From positions 1 to 64,000 of the forward strand of contig NZ_JAFBFW010000007.1 of the NCBI RefSeq assembly GCF_016909495.1: a DNA stretch of 64,000 nt, read 5' to 3'. The DNA is from Pantoea coffeiphila. GTDB lineage: Bacteria; Pseudomonadota; Gammaproteobacteria; Enterobacterales; Enterobacteriaceae. Below the pieces are notes generated by a model that had not been told where the DNA came from, did not search any database, and was given only the letters and a program-made list of their open reading frames with translations. Shown piece by piece: positions 24,322-32,809 of this stretch (position 1 is its first letter; each line of letters begins with the position of its first letter). A program made the translations under genes and the position numbers.

Positions 24322-24993
24322 ATGGACCCAGCACGTCAGTTACAGGCTCCGCAAATCAGCTGGCTCGGCACCCACGCGGTGCTGTTTGAAGCCCCCGGCG
24401 AGATCACCCTGGAAAACCAGCAGCGCATCTGGGCGCTGGCCGATTACGCCAGCGGGCTGGCCGCCATTCGCGGTGTGGTGCCGGGCATGAATAACCTGAT
24501 GATGGTGTTTGGCCCGCAGATGAGCGGCGGTGAACAGCTGTTCGATCGTCTGCGCCAGCAGTGGCAGCGCGGCGAAAGCAAAACCTTCTCCGGCCGGGTG
24601 ATTGAGCTGGATGTGACCTACGGCGGCGAGCCGGGGCCGCATATCTGCGACGTGGCCGAACACACCGGCATGACCATTCAGGAGATCGTGCAGCGCCACA
24701 CCGAACCGCTCTACCCGGTGTATGCCCTCGGCAGCCATCCGGGCTACTGCTACCTCGGTAATATGGACCCGCAGCTGGCAACGCCGCGCCGCGCCAGCCC
24801 GGTACAGAGTATTCCCGGCGGTTCGGTCTCCATCGGCGGCGTACAGACCGGCGTTTCTGCCTCTCCCGGCCCCAGCGGCTGGAACACCATCGGCCGCACC
24901 GATTTCGTTTTCTTTGATGCCCACGCCACACCGCCGGTGCGGCTCCATCCCGGCGACAGCATTCGCTTCCGGGTAAGCAGGGTACTGGCATGA
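24322..24993 (+). CDS. pxpB: 5-oxoprolinase subunit PxpB-like protein (KipI family)
   Basis: A 223-residue KipI/PxpB-type protein. In E. coli and Bacillus PxpB and PxpC form, with PxpA, the ATP-dependent 5-oxoprolinase that opens pyroglutamate to glutamate. Family motifs are VPGMNNLMMVF, TYGGEPGPHI, GSHPGYCYLGNM (normally GFxPGFxYLG) and QTGVSASPGPSGWNTIGRT. It overlaps pxpC by 4 bp (ATGA), so the two are translationally coupled. Because the pxpA-type partner in this operon is divergent, the true substrate may be a related cyclic amide rather than 5-oxoproline. Confidence 0.85.
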   Translation: MDPARQLQAPQISWLGTHAVLFEAPGEITLENQQRIWALADYASGLAAIRGVVPGMNNLMMVFGPQMSGGEQLFDRLRQQWQRGESKTFSGRVIELDVTYGGEPGPHICDVAEHTGMTIQEIVQRHTEPLYPVYALGSHPGYCYLGNMDPQLATPRRASPVQSIPGGSVSIGGVQTGVSASPGPSGWNTIGRTDFVFFDAHATPPVRLHPGDSIRFRVSRVLA

Positions 24994-25958
24994 TCGTTAT
25001 TGAACGCACTACCGCGCTGTCCAGCGTGCAGGACGAAGGCCGCTTCGGCGCACTGCACTACGGTGTGGGAACCGCAGGCGTGATGGACCCGCTGGCGCTG
25101 CGGCTGGGTAACGCGCTGCTCGGCAACCAGCCGGACGATGCGGTCATTGAGATCCCGCTGTTCCCGTTCCGCCTGCGTTTCACCCGCGACTGCGCGTTTG
25201 CCATCAGCGGCGGCGACAGCCCGGCGATGCTCGGCGATCGGCGTATTCCGGCCTGGTGGGTGGCGCAGGCGAGAGAGGGCGAAGTGCTGACCCTGCACGC
25301 GTCGCGCTTCTCGGCGCGCAGCTATCTCCATCTGCCCGGCGGCGTTGACGTGCCGCAGGTACTGGGGTCGCGCAGCACCCAGCTCAGGGGTGAGTTTGGC
25401 GGCTTCCACGGTCGTGGATTACAGCAGGGCGACAGCCTGAGCGCCGCCCGCGATGCGTATCGGGGCGCGGTGGACTTCGGCATTGCCTCGCCGCGCCTGA
25501 GCCTGTGCGACAGCCCCGACGGCGTGCCGCAGATCCGCGTGCTACCCGCGGCGGAGTACGGCGCGTTTACCGCCGAGTCGGTGGCGCGTTTCTGGCAGCA
25601 GCAGTGGCGCGTTTCACCGCAGAGCAACCGCTACGGCTACCGGCTGGACGGCGAAGGGCTGGTGGCGAAAGCGCCGCTGGAGATGCGGTCGCACGGCATT
25701 ATCCCCGGGGTGATTCAGGTGACCCACAGCGGCCAGCCGATTATTCAGATGCGCGACGCCCAGCCGAGCGGCGGCTACCCGAAGCTCGGCACGGTGATCG
25801 ACGCCGATATGTGGCTGCTGGGCCAGGTGCCGGTGGGCAGCAACGTCCAGTTTGTTGAGGTGAACTGGACGCAGGCCGACGAGGCGGAACGTGACCAGCA
25901 GCGGTGGCTGGCGGGGATCTGCCAGCGTATTGACGACTACCGCCGCTGCCCGCTTTAA
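24990..25958 (+). CDS. pxpC: 5-oxoprolinase subunit PxpC-like protein (KipA family)
   Basis: A 322-residue KipA/PxpC protein of the cyclophilin-like AHS2 fold. Visible markers are VQDEGRFGALHYGVGTAGVMD at the N-terminus, AFAISGGDSPAMLG, ARSYLHLPGGVDVPQVLGS and the C-terminal SHGIIPGVIQV followed by GYPKLGTVIDAD. It is the obligate partner of PxpB in the ATP-dependent lactamase complex; the two are fused in allophanate and urea-amidolyase-like enzymes. It is followed after 15 bp by a carrier-protein gene. Confidence 0.87.
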   Translation: MIVIERTTALSSVQDEGRFGALHYGVGTAGVMDPLALRLGNALLGNQPDDAVIEIPLFPFRLRFTRDCAFAISGGDSPAMLGDRRIPAWWVAQAREGEVLTLHASRFSARSYLHLPGGVDVPQVLGSRSTQLRGEFGGFHGRGLQQGDSLSAARDAYRGAVDFGIASPRLSLCDSPDGVPQIRVLPAAEYGAFTAESVARFWQQQWRVSPQSNRYGYRLDGEGLVAKAPLEMRSHGIIPGVIQVTHSGQPIIQMRDAQPSGGYPKLGTVIDADMWLLGQVPVGSNVQFVEVNWTQADEAERDQQRWLAGICQRIDDYRRCPL

Positions 25959-25973
25959 CCGCAAGGAGAGAAG

Positions 25974-26528
25974 ATGCCGACCATTCGTGAACTACAGGCC
26001 ATTACCCGCCGTCTGCGGCGCAGTGGCATAGACAGTATTGAGATTAAAGGCGACGGCTACAGCGTGCGTATCCGCTGCGGCGCTGAAGAAGCATCGTGTC
26101 GCGGTGCGTATTCCGCCAACGGGGCGATCCCCGAGGGGCTGGCGGCCTGTCCCGCACCAGCCGGATACGCCGCATCCGTCGGCGATCCCGCTTCTCCCGC
26201 CCCGGCTGATGCCGCACTCGCATTCCATACAGCACCGTCAGCTGTGGCTGCTTATCCGGCATCTCCACCGCCCAATATCGTTGAGCTGGGCGCGCCGATG
26301 CCGGGGCGCATCTGGCTGCAGGACCCGCTGACCGGCAAGAACATTGCCGCCGACGGGCGCACGGTGAAAACCGGCGATCTGCTGGCGCTGGTTCAGGCTG
26401 GGCCGATCTGCCTGCCGCTGCGGGCCGGGGCCGACGGGCTGCTGGATGAGTATACGGTCGCGCAGGGCGATCGGGTGGAGTACGGCCAGCCGGTGGCCCG
26501 CATAGTTAAAACGGAGGCAGCGCAATGA
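25974..26528 (+). CDS. AccB-like (biotinyl/lipoyl-domain) protein lacking the biotin lysine
   Basis: A 184-residue protein with the layout of the acetyl-CoA carboxylase carrier AccB: a short N-terminal helical part, an Ala/Pro-rich linker (about 55-100) and a C-terminal biotinyl domain (GAPMPGRIWLQ ... GDRVEYGQPVARIV). The biotin motif EAMKM is replaced at residues 141-145 by QAGPI, so no lysine is available for biotinylation in the hairpin, although the surrounding domain is intact. A carboxylase subunit (AccC) is not encoded nearby. It is likely a structural or scaffolding element of the PxpBC-like complex. It overlaps the next gene by 4 bp. Confidence 0.85.
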   Translation: MPTIRELQAITRRLRRSGIDSIEIKGDGYSVRIRCGAEEASCRGAYSANGAIPEGLAACPAPAGYAASVGDPASPAPADAALAFHTAPSAVAAYPASPPPNIVELGAPMPGRIWLQDPLTGKNIAADGRTVKTGDLLALVQAGPICLPLRAGADGLLDEYTVAQGDRVEYGQPVARIVKTEAAQ

Positions 26529-27298
26529 GAAGCATCGATTTAAACGCCGACCTTGGCGAAGGCTTTGGCGACTGGCGCATCGGCGATGACGCCGGGTTGA
26601 TGGCGCTGATCAGCTCCGCTAACGTTGCCTGCGGCTTTCACGCCGGGGACGCGTCGATTATGGCCAGCAGTGTGGCGCTGGCAAAACGCTATGGCGTGGA
26701 TCTCGGGGCGCACGTCGGCTTCCCCGATTTAGCCGGATTTGGCCGACGGCGCATGCAGATCGACACGCAAACCCTGGCGCACTACGTCACCTATCAGCTC
26801 GGCGCGCTGGCCGCTTTTGCCCGCGTGGCGAACTACCCGCTGAGCCACATGAGCTTCCACGGTGCGCTGGGCAATATGGCTGCCGAGGACGAGTCGCTGG
26901 CGAGGCCGCTGCTGGCGGCGGTGAAGGCGTTTGACCCGAATCTGATTATCAGCACCACCGCCGCCAACGCGGTGGAGCGCTGCGCCCGCGAGCTGGGGCT
27001 GCGCGTGGCCTGCACGTTTCTGGCCGACCGCGCCTATCAGGCCAACGGTCTGCTGGTGCCGCGCGGCACGCCGGGCGCGGTGATCCACGACCCGCAGCAG
27101 GTCAGCCTGCGGGTGATCGATCTGCTGAAATCCGGCTGCGTCACGGCGATTGACGGCACGCGGCTGCCGATGGCGGTTTCCTCGATTTTAATGCACGGCG
27201 ACACGCCAGGCGCGCTGGCGCTGATTGAACAACTGCGGGCTGATATTACGGCTCAGGGCGGAGAAATTCGCCCGATATCGAAACATTTCATTGAATAA
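26525..27298 (+). CDS. LamB/YcsF-family protein, divergent PxpA relative
   Basis: A 257-residue TIM-barrel-like LamB/YcsF protein. LNADLGEGFGDW, SANVACGFHAGDASIM, FGRRRM, ADRAYQANGLLVPRGTPGAV and MHGDTPGALAL are conserved. Two usually strict PxpA segments differ: GAHPxFPD reads GAHVGFPD and VKPHGALYN reads MSFHGALGN (residues 109-117), so the lysine and proline of that loop are lost. This suggests a LamB/YcsF subfamily with another substrate. It ends the tightly overlapping pxp-like gene set; 130 bp separate it from the SDR gene. Confidence 0.83.
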   Translation: MRSIDLNADLGEGFGDWRIGDDAGLMALISSANVACGFHAGDASIMASSVALAKRYGVDLGAHVGFPDLAGFGRRRMQIDTQTLAHYVTYQLGALAAFARVANYPLSHMSFHGALGNMAAEDESLARPLLAAVKAFDPNLIISTTAANAVERCARELGLRVACTFLADRAYQANGLLVPRGTPGAVIHDPQQVSLRVIDLLKSGCVTAIDGTRLPMAVSSILMHGDTPGALALIEQLRADITAQGGEIRPISKHFIE

Positions 27299-27305
27299 AC
27301 AGAGA

Positions 27306-27321
27306 GATAACTTAGATTATC
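27306..27321. repeat. Small palindrome between the pxpA-like and SDR genes
   Basis: GATAA-CTTAGA-TTATC, exact 5-bp arms, seven bases after the upstream gene. A CCCCTC/GAGGGG hairpin follows at 27367-27386. Either may be an operator or an mRNA processing or attenuation structure. Confidence 0.45.
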
Positions 27322-27428
27322 TGGCTCTATAAGATCGGCTTATTGCCACAAAGACTTTACCTCTTACCCCTCGGCGCGGTGAGGGGATACAGTCAAAGAC
27401 AGAGCAAAAATAACAACAGGAGAAGTCA

Positions 27429-28181
27429 ATGCCATTTTCAGATTATAAAACCGCACTGGTGACCGGCGCTTCCGCCGGAATGGGTGAAGCCATCGTTGAG
27501 CGTCTGTGCCAGGAGGGTATCGTGGTTCACGCGGTGGCCCGCCGTCATAACGAACTGGAACAGCTGGCGGCGAGAACCGGCTGTATTCCTCACGCCATCG
27601 ACGTTTCCGATGTGCAGGCACTGAATGACCTGTGCCGCGACCTGCAGATCGACATTCTGGTGAACAACGCCGGGGTGTCCCATCCGGGCTCGATTCTGCA
27701 ATCGCAGGAGTCGCAGATTGAAACCCAGGTCGACGTTAACCTGCGTGCGGTACTGCACCTCTGCCGTCTGCTGGTGCCGGGTATGGTCGAGCGCGATCGC
27801 GGCCACGTGATTAACATCACCTCCATCGCCGCCATCTACAACTTCGGCGGCAACTCGATTTATCACGCCACCAAAGCGGGGGTGCACGCGCTCTCACGCC
27901 AGCTGCGCGTGGACTGCTATGGCAAACGTGTGCGTATCACCGAGATCTGTCCGGGCCGTGTCGCCACCGATATCTTCGGCAATGTGACCGGGGATAAAGA
28001 GGCTGCGCGCCGCGAGTTTATCGACGGCTTCGAGCTGCCGACGGCGAAAGATATCGCCGATACCGTGGCGTTCGCCATCTCTGCGCCAGTGGCGGTGAAT
28101 ATCGGCAACATCGAAATCACCCCGACGCTACAGGTACCGGGCGGTCTGTCCACCATGCGCCCCGGTGATGTTGCGCGTTAA
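27429..28181 (+). CDS. Short-chain dehydrogenase/reductase (YdfG-like)
   Basis: A 250-residue classical SDR: nucleotide-binding TGASAGMG (12-19), NNAG (79-82) and the catalytic Ser132, Tyr145 and Lys149 (YHATK). The ending and the ICPGRVATDIFGN segment resemble the YdfG 3-hydroxy acid/serine dehydrogenase group, which oxidises hydroxy amino acids. It is the first gene after the 130-bp gap in the operon and precedes the ABC transporter genes, so it may act on the imported compound or a product of the pxp-like enzymes. Confidence 0.87.
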   Translation: MPFSDYKTALVTGASAGMGEAIVERLCQEGIVVHAVARRHNELEQLAARTGCIPHAIDVSDVQALNDLCRDLQIDILVNNAGVSHPGSILQSQESQIETQVDVNLRAVLHLCRLLVPGMVERDRGHVINITSIAAIYNFGGNSIYHATKAGVHALSRQLRVDCYGKRVRITEICPGRVATDIFGNVTGDKEAARREFIDGFELPTAKDIADTVAFAISAPVAVNIGNIEITPTLQVPGGLSTMRPGDVAR

Positions 28182-28207
28182 TCTGAGCTGAGTGAGGGCG
28201 ATCGACG

Positions 28208-28909
28208 ATGAACGGTTCACTTGATTTTAGCGTCATTCTGCACGGCCAGTACGGACAGATGATCGTCGATGGCGTCGCGTTAACGCTGAAGCTGGCGGTG
28301 GGTTCCTGGCTGCTGGCGATGATCCTGGCGATGGTGCTGGTGGTGATCCGGCTGACTCCGCTGAAGCCGCTGCAATGGCTGGTGGCGGCTTACGTCTCCT
28401 GGCATCGCAATGTGCCCACGCTGATCCAGCTGATGATTTGGTACTTCGCGGTGCCGACGCTGCTGCCGGAGTCCGCGCAGATCTGGCTGAACGACTACAA
28501 CGCGGAGTTTCTGTTCTCGATGGTGGCGCTGGGGCTGTGCCAGGCCGCTTACTTCTCGGAGGATATTCGCAGCGGCCTGCGCGCCACGCCGGACGGCCAG
28601 CGCGAGGCGGCACGGGCGCTGGGCATGGGCTATGTCCAGTCGATGCGGCTGATTATCCTGCCGCAGGGCATCCGTAATGCGCTCCCTGCGTTGATTAACC
28701 ACACGGTGCTGCTGTTTAAAAATACCAGCCTGGCAATGGTGATCGGCGTGGCGGATCTCACCTACGTCACCCGCGAGATCGAAAACTACACCTTCCGCAC
28801 CTTTGAAGCTTATCTGGTTTCGACGCTCTGTTACCTGTTCTTCTCCCTGCTGTTGATGGCCGCCGGTGCGCTGCTGGCACAGCGTTTCCACCGCGTCTAC
28901 GCGAGGTAA
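28208..28909 (+). CDS. Polar amino acid ABC transporter permease (HisM/GlnP family)
   Basis: A 233-residue inner-membrane permease with about five transmembrane helices and the EAA loop (DGQREAARALGMGYVQSMRLI, ending ILPQGI) that contacts the ATPase. Start ATG follows gagggcgatcgacg. It pairs with the next permease, giving a heteromeric HisQM-type channel, and with the ATPase and binding protein downstream. Confidence 0.9.
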   Translation: MNGSLDFSVILHGQYGQMIVDGVALTLKLAVGSWLLAMILAMVLVVIRLTPLKPLQWLVAAYVSWHRNVPTLIQLMIWYFAVPTLLPESAQIWLNDYNAEFLFSMVALGLCQAAYFSEDIRSGLRATPDGQREAARALGMGYVQSMRLIILPQGIRNALPALINHTVLLFKNTSLAMVIGVADLTYVTREIENYTFRTFEAYLVSTLCYLFFSLLLMAAGALLAQRFHRVYAR

Positions 28910-28914
28910 GCTGA

Positions 28915-29673
28915 ATGAGTGAAATGCTGACGATTTTACAGCAGAACGGCATGCTGTTCCTGATGGGCCAGTATCCCAACGGCCCGCTTGGCGGGGTGCT
29001 CTGCACGCTGCTGGTGTCGCTGATGGCGATTGTGCTGGCGCTGCCGCTGGGCGTGCTGCTGGGCGTGGCGCGTATCTCGCCGTATCGCATTCTGCGCTGG
29101 CCTGCCACCGCCTGGGTCTATGTGCTGCGCGGCGTGCCGCTGCTGATGGTGATCTTCTGGACCTACTTCTGCGTGCCGCTGCTGCTGGGCCACACGCTGA
29201 GCGGCTTCGGCACCATGCTGGTCACGCTGGTGATCTATGAAAGCGCCTATATTGCCGAAATTGTCCGCGCCGGAATTCAGGCGCTGCCGCAGGGGCAGTA
29301 CGAAGCCTCTCGTGCGCTGGGGATGAGCTACACCCGCACCTTCCGGCTGGTGATCCTGCCGCAGGCGCTCTACAACATGCTGCCGAGCCTGGTCAGCCAG
29401 CTGGTTTCGATTATTAAAGACAGCACCCTCGGCTACGTGATCAACGTACCGGAGCTGACCTTTGCCGCCAATCAGGTGAATAACCAGCTGCTGACCAAGC
29501 CGTTTCAGGTGTTCGCGATTGTGGCCATCAGCTACTACATCATCTGCTTCAGCCTGACGTGGCTGGCCGGTTATCTGGAGCGGCGCATTGCCGCTAAAAG
29601 ACGCGGCCCCGCCGTCAGCACGGCACCACAGCGCGCCGCGCTGCTGGTCAACAAACCCGCTATCGAGGAGTAA
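28915..29673 (+). CDS. Polar amino acid ABC transporter permease (HisQ/GlnP family)
   Basis: A 252-residue permease with about five transmembrane helices and the EAA motif (GQYEASRALGMSYTRTFRLV, ending ILPQAL). It begins five bases after the previous permease and ends three bases before the ATPase gene, so the three are one translational unit. The second subunit makes the channel heteromeric, as in histidine, glutamine and glutamate transporters. Confidence 0.9.
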   Translation: MSEMLTILQQNGMLFLMGQYPNGPLGGVLCTLLVSLMAIVLALPLGVLLGVARISPYRILRWPATAWVYVLRGVPLLMVIFWTYFCVPLLLGHTLSGFGTMLVTLVIYESAYIAEIVRAGIQALPQGQYEASRALGMSYTRTFRLVILPQALYNMLPSLVSQLVSIIKDSTLGYVINVPELTFAANQVNNQLLTKPFQVFAIVAISYYIICFSLTWLAGYLERRIAAKRRGPAVSTAPQRAALLVNKPAIEE

Positions 29674-29676
29674 GGC

Positions 29677-30414
29677 ATGAATCCGATTATTCGCTTTAAC
29701 CAGGTTAATAAATGGTACGGCGCCTATCACGCGCTCGCCGACCTCAATGCGGAAGTGAACAGCGGCGAGGTGGTGGTAGTCTGCGGACCGTCCGGCTCCG
29801 GCAAGTCCACGCTGATCCGCACCGTTAACCGGCTGGAGCCGATCCAGCAGGGGCAGATCGTCTTCGACGGTCTGGATATTCACGGGGCCAGCACCCAGCA
29901 AAACCGGCTGCGCGCGCGTATCGGCTTCGTCTTTCAGAGCTTTAATCTGTTTCCGCACCTGTCGGTGATCGACAACGTGATGCTCTCTCCGGTGAAGGTA
30001 CTCGGCGAGCGGCGCAGCGAGGCGAAGCAGCATGCGCTGGCGCTGCTGGAGCGGGTGGGGCTGGCGCACAAGGCGAACGCCTGGCCCGCGCAGCTCTCGG
30101 GCGGTCAGCAGCAGCGCGTGGCGATTGCCCGGGCGCTGGCGATGAAGCCGCCGGTGATGCTGTTTGATGAACCGACTTCGGCGCTGGACCCGGAAATGGT
30201 TGGCGAGGTGCTCAACGTGATGCGCAGCCTGGCGAACGAGGGGATGACCATGATGTGTGTGACTCACGAAATGAACTTTGCCCGTGAGGTGGCGGATACC
30301 ATCTGGTTTATGGATGAAGGAAAAATCCTGGAGAAAGCCGCGCCGGAAACCTTCTTTAACCGCCCACAGCATCCACGCGCGCAGCGTTTCCTCACCGACC
30401 TGCGTCAGCACTGA
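29677..30414 (+). CDS. Polar amino acid ABC transporter ATP-binding protein
   Basis: A 245-residue ATPase of the GlnQ/HisP family: Walker [10 protein letters not shown] (37-45), Q-loop [10 protein letters not shown], signature LSGGQQQR (140-147) and Walker B with DEPTSALD (164-171), then the His switch VTHEM. It energises the two permeases encoded immediately upstream. Confidence 0.95.
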   Translation: MNPIIRFNQVNKWYGAYHALADLNAEVNSGEVVVVCGPSGSGKSTLIRTVNRLEPIQQGQIVFDGLDIHGASTQQNRLRARIGFVFQSFNLFPHLSVIDNVMLSPVKVLGERRSEAKQHALALLERVGLAHKANAWPAQLSGGQQQRVAIARALAMKPPVMLFDEPTSALDPEMVGEVLNVMRSLANEGMTMMCVTHEMNFAREVADTIWFMDEGKILEKAAPETFFNRPQHPRAQRFLTDLRQH

Positions 30415-30436
30415 AATCGAAACGGAGCCTGAAACC

Positions 30437-31279
30437 ATGAGAAAAATTACTACACCGCTGCTGTCACTCTGTCTGCCGTTAATGCTCAGTGCCGCACTGC
30501 CCGCCAGTGCCGATACCCTTGCCGATATCAGCAGCCGCGGCCAGCTGAACTGCGGCGTGTATGCCGACGTGCCGCCGTTCTCCTCGCCGGATGTCAAAAC
30601 CCGCCAGCTGGCCGGGATGGATGTTGACCTGTGCAACGCGCTGGCGCAGCAGCTGGGGGTAAAAGTCAACCTGATGCCGGTATCGGTGGAAGCACGCATT
30701 GCGGTGCTGACCACCGGTCGGGTTGACGTGCTGATTGCCAACCTCGCCTACACCAAAAGCCGCGCCGCACAGATCCAGTTCAGCGATCCGTACTACATCG
30801 CTAAAGAAGTGCTGGTGGTGAAGGAAGCCAACGCGGCGAAAACCCGCGCCGATTTCAAAGGCAAACGCCTCAGCTCCACCAAAGGCTCCACCTCCGAGCA
30901 GTCGATCCGCCTGGCGCAGGCGAAGCCGGTCACTTTCCAGGATACCGCTTCGGCGTATCTGGCTTTGCAGCAGAATAAATCGGTGGGCTTTGTCACTAAC
31001 GGCATGACCGCCACCCAGCTGGTTAACCGCGCCAAAGCCGACGGCGTTAATCTGGCGATCCTGAAAGAGCCGATGGCGCTGGAGCCGGTGGCGGTAGGGA
31101 TGCAGAAGGGCGACGAGGCGCTGCTGGCTAAAGTGAACGACAGCCTGGCGAAGATGGAGCAGAGCGGAGAAATCGATACCATCTGGAACCGCTGGCTGGG
31201 GCCGGACACCGAATACAAAATGGTGCGTGAGGATAAGGTGCAGCCGCTCAGCCAGCTGAAGTTTGAGGCGCTGGAGTAA
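30437..31279 (+). CDS. Polar amino acid ABC transporter periplasmic binding protein
   Basis: A 280-residue family-3 solute-binding protein with a Sec signal (1-26, ending ASA). Domain markers are the N-lobe LNCGVYADVPPFSS, the DVDLCNALAQQLG segment, VDVLIANLAYTKSRAAQIQFSDPYY and a C-terminal IDTIWNRWLGP. An aromatic/Arg ligand pocket is present, but the ligand cannot be read off; polar amino acids or their lactams are likely from the operon. The start ATG lies seven bases after a ggagcc site. An upstream open frame overlaps the ATPase gene and is not used. Confidence 0.9.
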   Translation: MRKITTPLLSLCLPLMLSAALPASADTLADISSRGQLNCGVYADVPPFSSPDVKTRQLAGMDVDLCNALAQQLGVKVNLMPVSVEARIAVLTTGRVDVLIANLAYTKSRAAQIQFSDPYYIAKEVLVVKEANAAKTRADFKGKRLSSTKGSTSEQSIRLAQAKPVTFQDTASAYLALQQNKSVGFVTNGMTATQLVNRAKADGVNLAILKEPMALEPVAVGMQKGDEALLAKVNDSLAKMEQSGEIDTIWNRWLGPDTEYKMVREDKVQPLSQLKFEALE

Positions 31280-31351
31280 AGTTTGTATTTGCACTTCTGT
31301 TTGCCGCGCGGAGTAAAGTTTACATCTGTCCGGCGGCCTGAAGTTCTGGGA

Positions 31352-31396
31352 CAACGCTCACCTTTTCCCTCAGTGCTAAGCAAAGGGTGACGTTTT
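31352..31396. terminator. Possible bidirectional terminator between convergent operons
   Basis: AACGCTCACCTTT pairs imperfectly with AAAGGGTGACGTT across a 20-base loop between the convergent binding-protein and MmgE/PrpD genes. The T-runs are short. Confidence 0.4.
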
Positions 31397-32804
31397 ATCT
31401 CTGCCCCCCGGCCAGCTGGCGGGCAGAATCTATACGGGTCGCGGACAGTGCCGCTACGTCGGTCAGCAGCGCAATCAGCGCGGTCGACGGCGGCAGATGA
31501 CCGGCGATATTCCGCCGCGCCTTGGCGATAATCTCCGCTTCGTCCATCGGGCGATCGGCGCTGCCGAGCGGCGTATAGCGCTCCTGCTGTACGCTGGCTC
31601 CGCTACGATGATGCACGATAACCCGCGCCCCCGGCTGCCGTGCCGGGCCGCACATGCGCTCACTAAACGCGTCATCAATCTGCGCCGTCACCTTCGCCAC
31701 TAGTGCCGACATCTGCGCCGATCCGCGCGTCTGCGGGCTGTACCACTCTGCGCCCGGTGGCAGGCGCAGCGCAACGGCGGCCAGCGTCCACGGCAGGCTG
31801 AACTGGGCGTCGGTGGCGTTGCGCGGCGCACGGTCCATCATATCGTCAACCAGCCGGGGGAAAGTCTGCACCTCGATGTGTTCAATCTCATCGGCCCGCC
31901 AGCCGGTCTGTGCCATCACGGCGTCCATACTTTCCAGCGCGCAGGCCAGCCAGCGGCAGGCCGGATAGCGCTTAAAGCTGCCGAATCCGGCATACCAGTG
32001 CTTGCCTAACTCCGTGGTAAGAACGTCAGGCCGGAAGCGATCCGAGCCGATCATCCGCCAGAACCCTTGCTCACCGTCCAGTACATCCCGGCTGCCGCTG
32101 ATGCTGCAGTGGGCCATAATCGCCGCCTGCACGCCCGCCTGCGCCGCCGGGGCCACCGCGTCCTTCAGCGCCAGCAGCGGGCGCTGCTGCCAGTTGTACT
32201 TATGCAGGCTGGGCAGGGGGGTCAGCGCCGCCGCCAGTCCGACGGCATGATGCAGCCGCTCCGCGTCCAGTTCCAGCAGCAGTCCGGCGACCAGCGCCGC
32301 GCCAATCGACTGATGCTGCGCCACGCCGTACACCTGATTAAAGCGCGCCACCGACGGCTGGATCGCCTGAATCAGCCGGTTGTTAACCTCAAAGCCAACG
32401 GTCAGGGCGGTAATCAGCTCCGCCCCGGCGATCGGTGATTCGCGCAGATCCAGCGCCGTCAGCGCCGCCGCCACCAGCGTTGCGCCGGGGTGGCCCAGCC
32501 CTTTGCCGTCGATCTCCACGCCGTCGTCGTGATCCAGGCCGTTAATCAGACTGGCGTTAGCGAAGGCGGCGGCCAGCGGACTAAAGCCGTCGGCCTGGCC
32601 GAACACAAAGCTGCCGCCGCTGCCGGCGGAAAGTTTTGCGGCGGCGAGGATTGGCTGCATCACCGGGCTGTCGCAGGCCGCCCAGCCGCAGGCGAGGGCG
32701 TCAAGCAGATGCAGGCTGACTTTATGTTGGATGGATTCAGGGATGTCCTGAGCGCGAAGCGCGGTGGCAAAGGCCACCAGCTCGCCGGTTACGGAAGTTG
32801 TCAT
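31395..32804 (-). CDS. MmgE/PrpD family protein
   Basis: A 469-residue protein of the MmgE/PrpD superfamily (2-methylcitrate dehydratase, cis-aconitate decarboxylase and epimerase-like enzymes). GLDHDDGVEIDGKGLGHPGATLV carries the typical D-H-D and HPG motifs and IGAALVAGLLLELD the helical core; the C-terminal lid domain follows. Substrate unknown. It is the last gene of an ABC transporter operon (five bases after the permease gene), suggesting that it acts on the imported compound or a derivative with a beta-hydroxy or dicarboxylic group. Confidence 0.87.
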   Translation of the reverse strand: MTTSVTGELVAFATALRAQDIPESIQHKVSLHLLDALACGWAACDSPVMQPILAAAKLSAGSGGSFVFGQADGFSPLAAAFANASLINGLDHDDGVEIDGKGLGHPGATLVAAALTALDLRESPIAGAELITALTVGFEVNNRLIQAIQPSVARFNQVYGVAQHQSIGAALVAGLLLELDAERLHHAVGLAAALTPLPSLHKYNWQQRPLLALKDAVAPAAQAGVQAAIMAHCSISGSRDVLDGEQGFWRMIGSDRFRPDVLTTELGKHWYAGFGSFKRYPACRWLACALESMDAVMAQTGWRADEIEHIEVQTFPRLVDDMMDRAPRNATDAQFSLPWTLAAVALRLPPGAEWYSPQTRGSAQMSALVAKVTAQIDDAFSERMCGPARQPGARVIVHHRSGASVQQERYTPLGSADRPMDEAEIIAKARRNIAGHLPPSTALIALLTDVAALSATRIDSARQLAGGQR

Positions 32805-32809
32805 AGCGA

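Noticed and set aside
28936-30741. 601-codon minus-strand open frame
   Set aside because: It is the antisense shadow of the ABC permease and ATPase genes, which have clear motifs; its translation is low-complexity His/Gln/Arg-rich.
31273-31321. Short direct repeat GGAGTAAAGTTT around the binding-protein stop codon
   Set aside because: Two 12-bp copies only; too short and too common to support a mobile or regulatory element.
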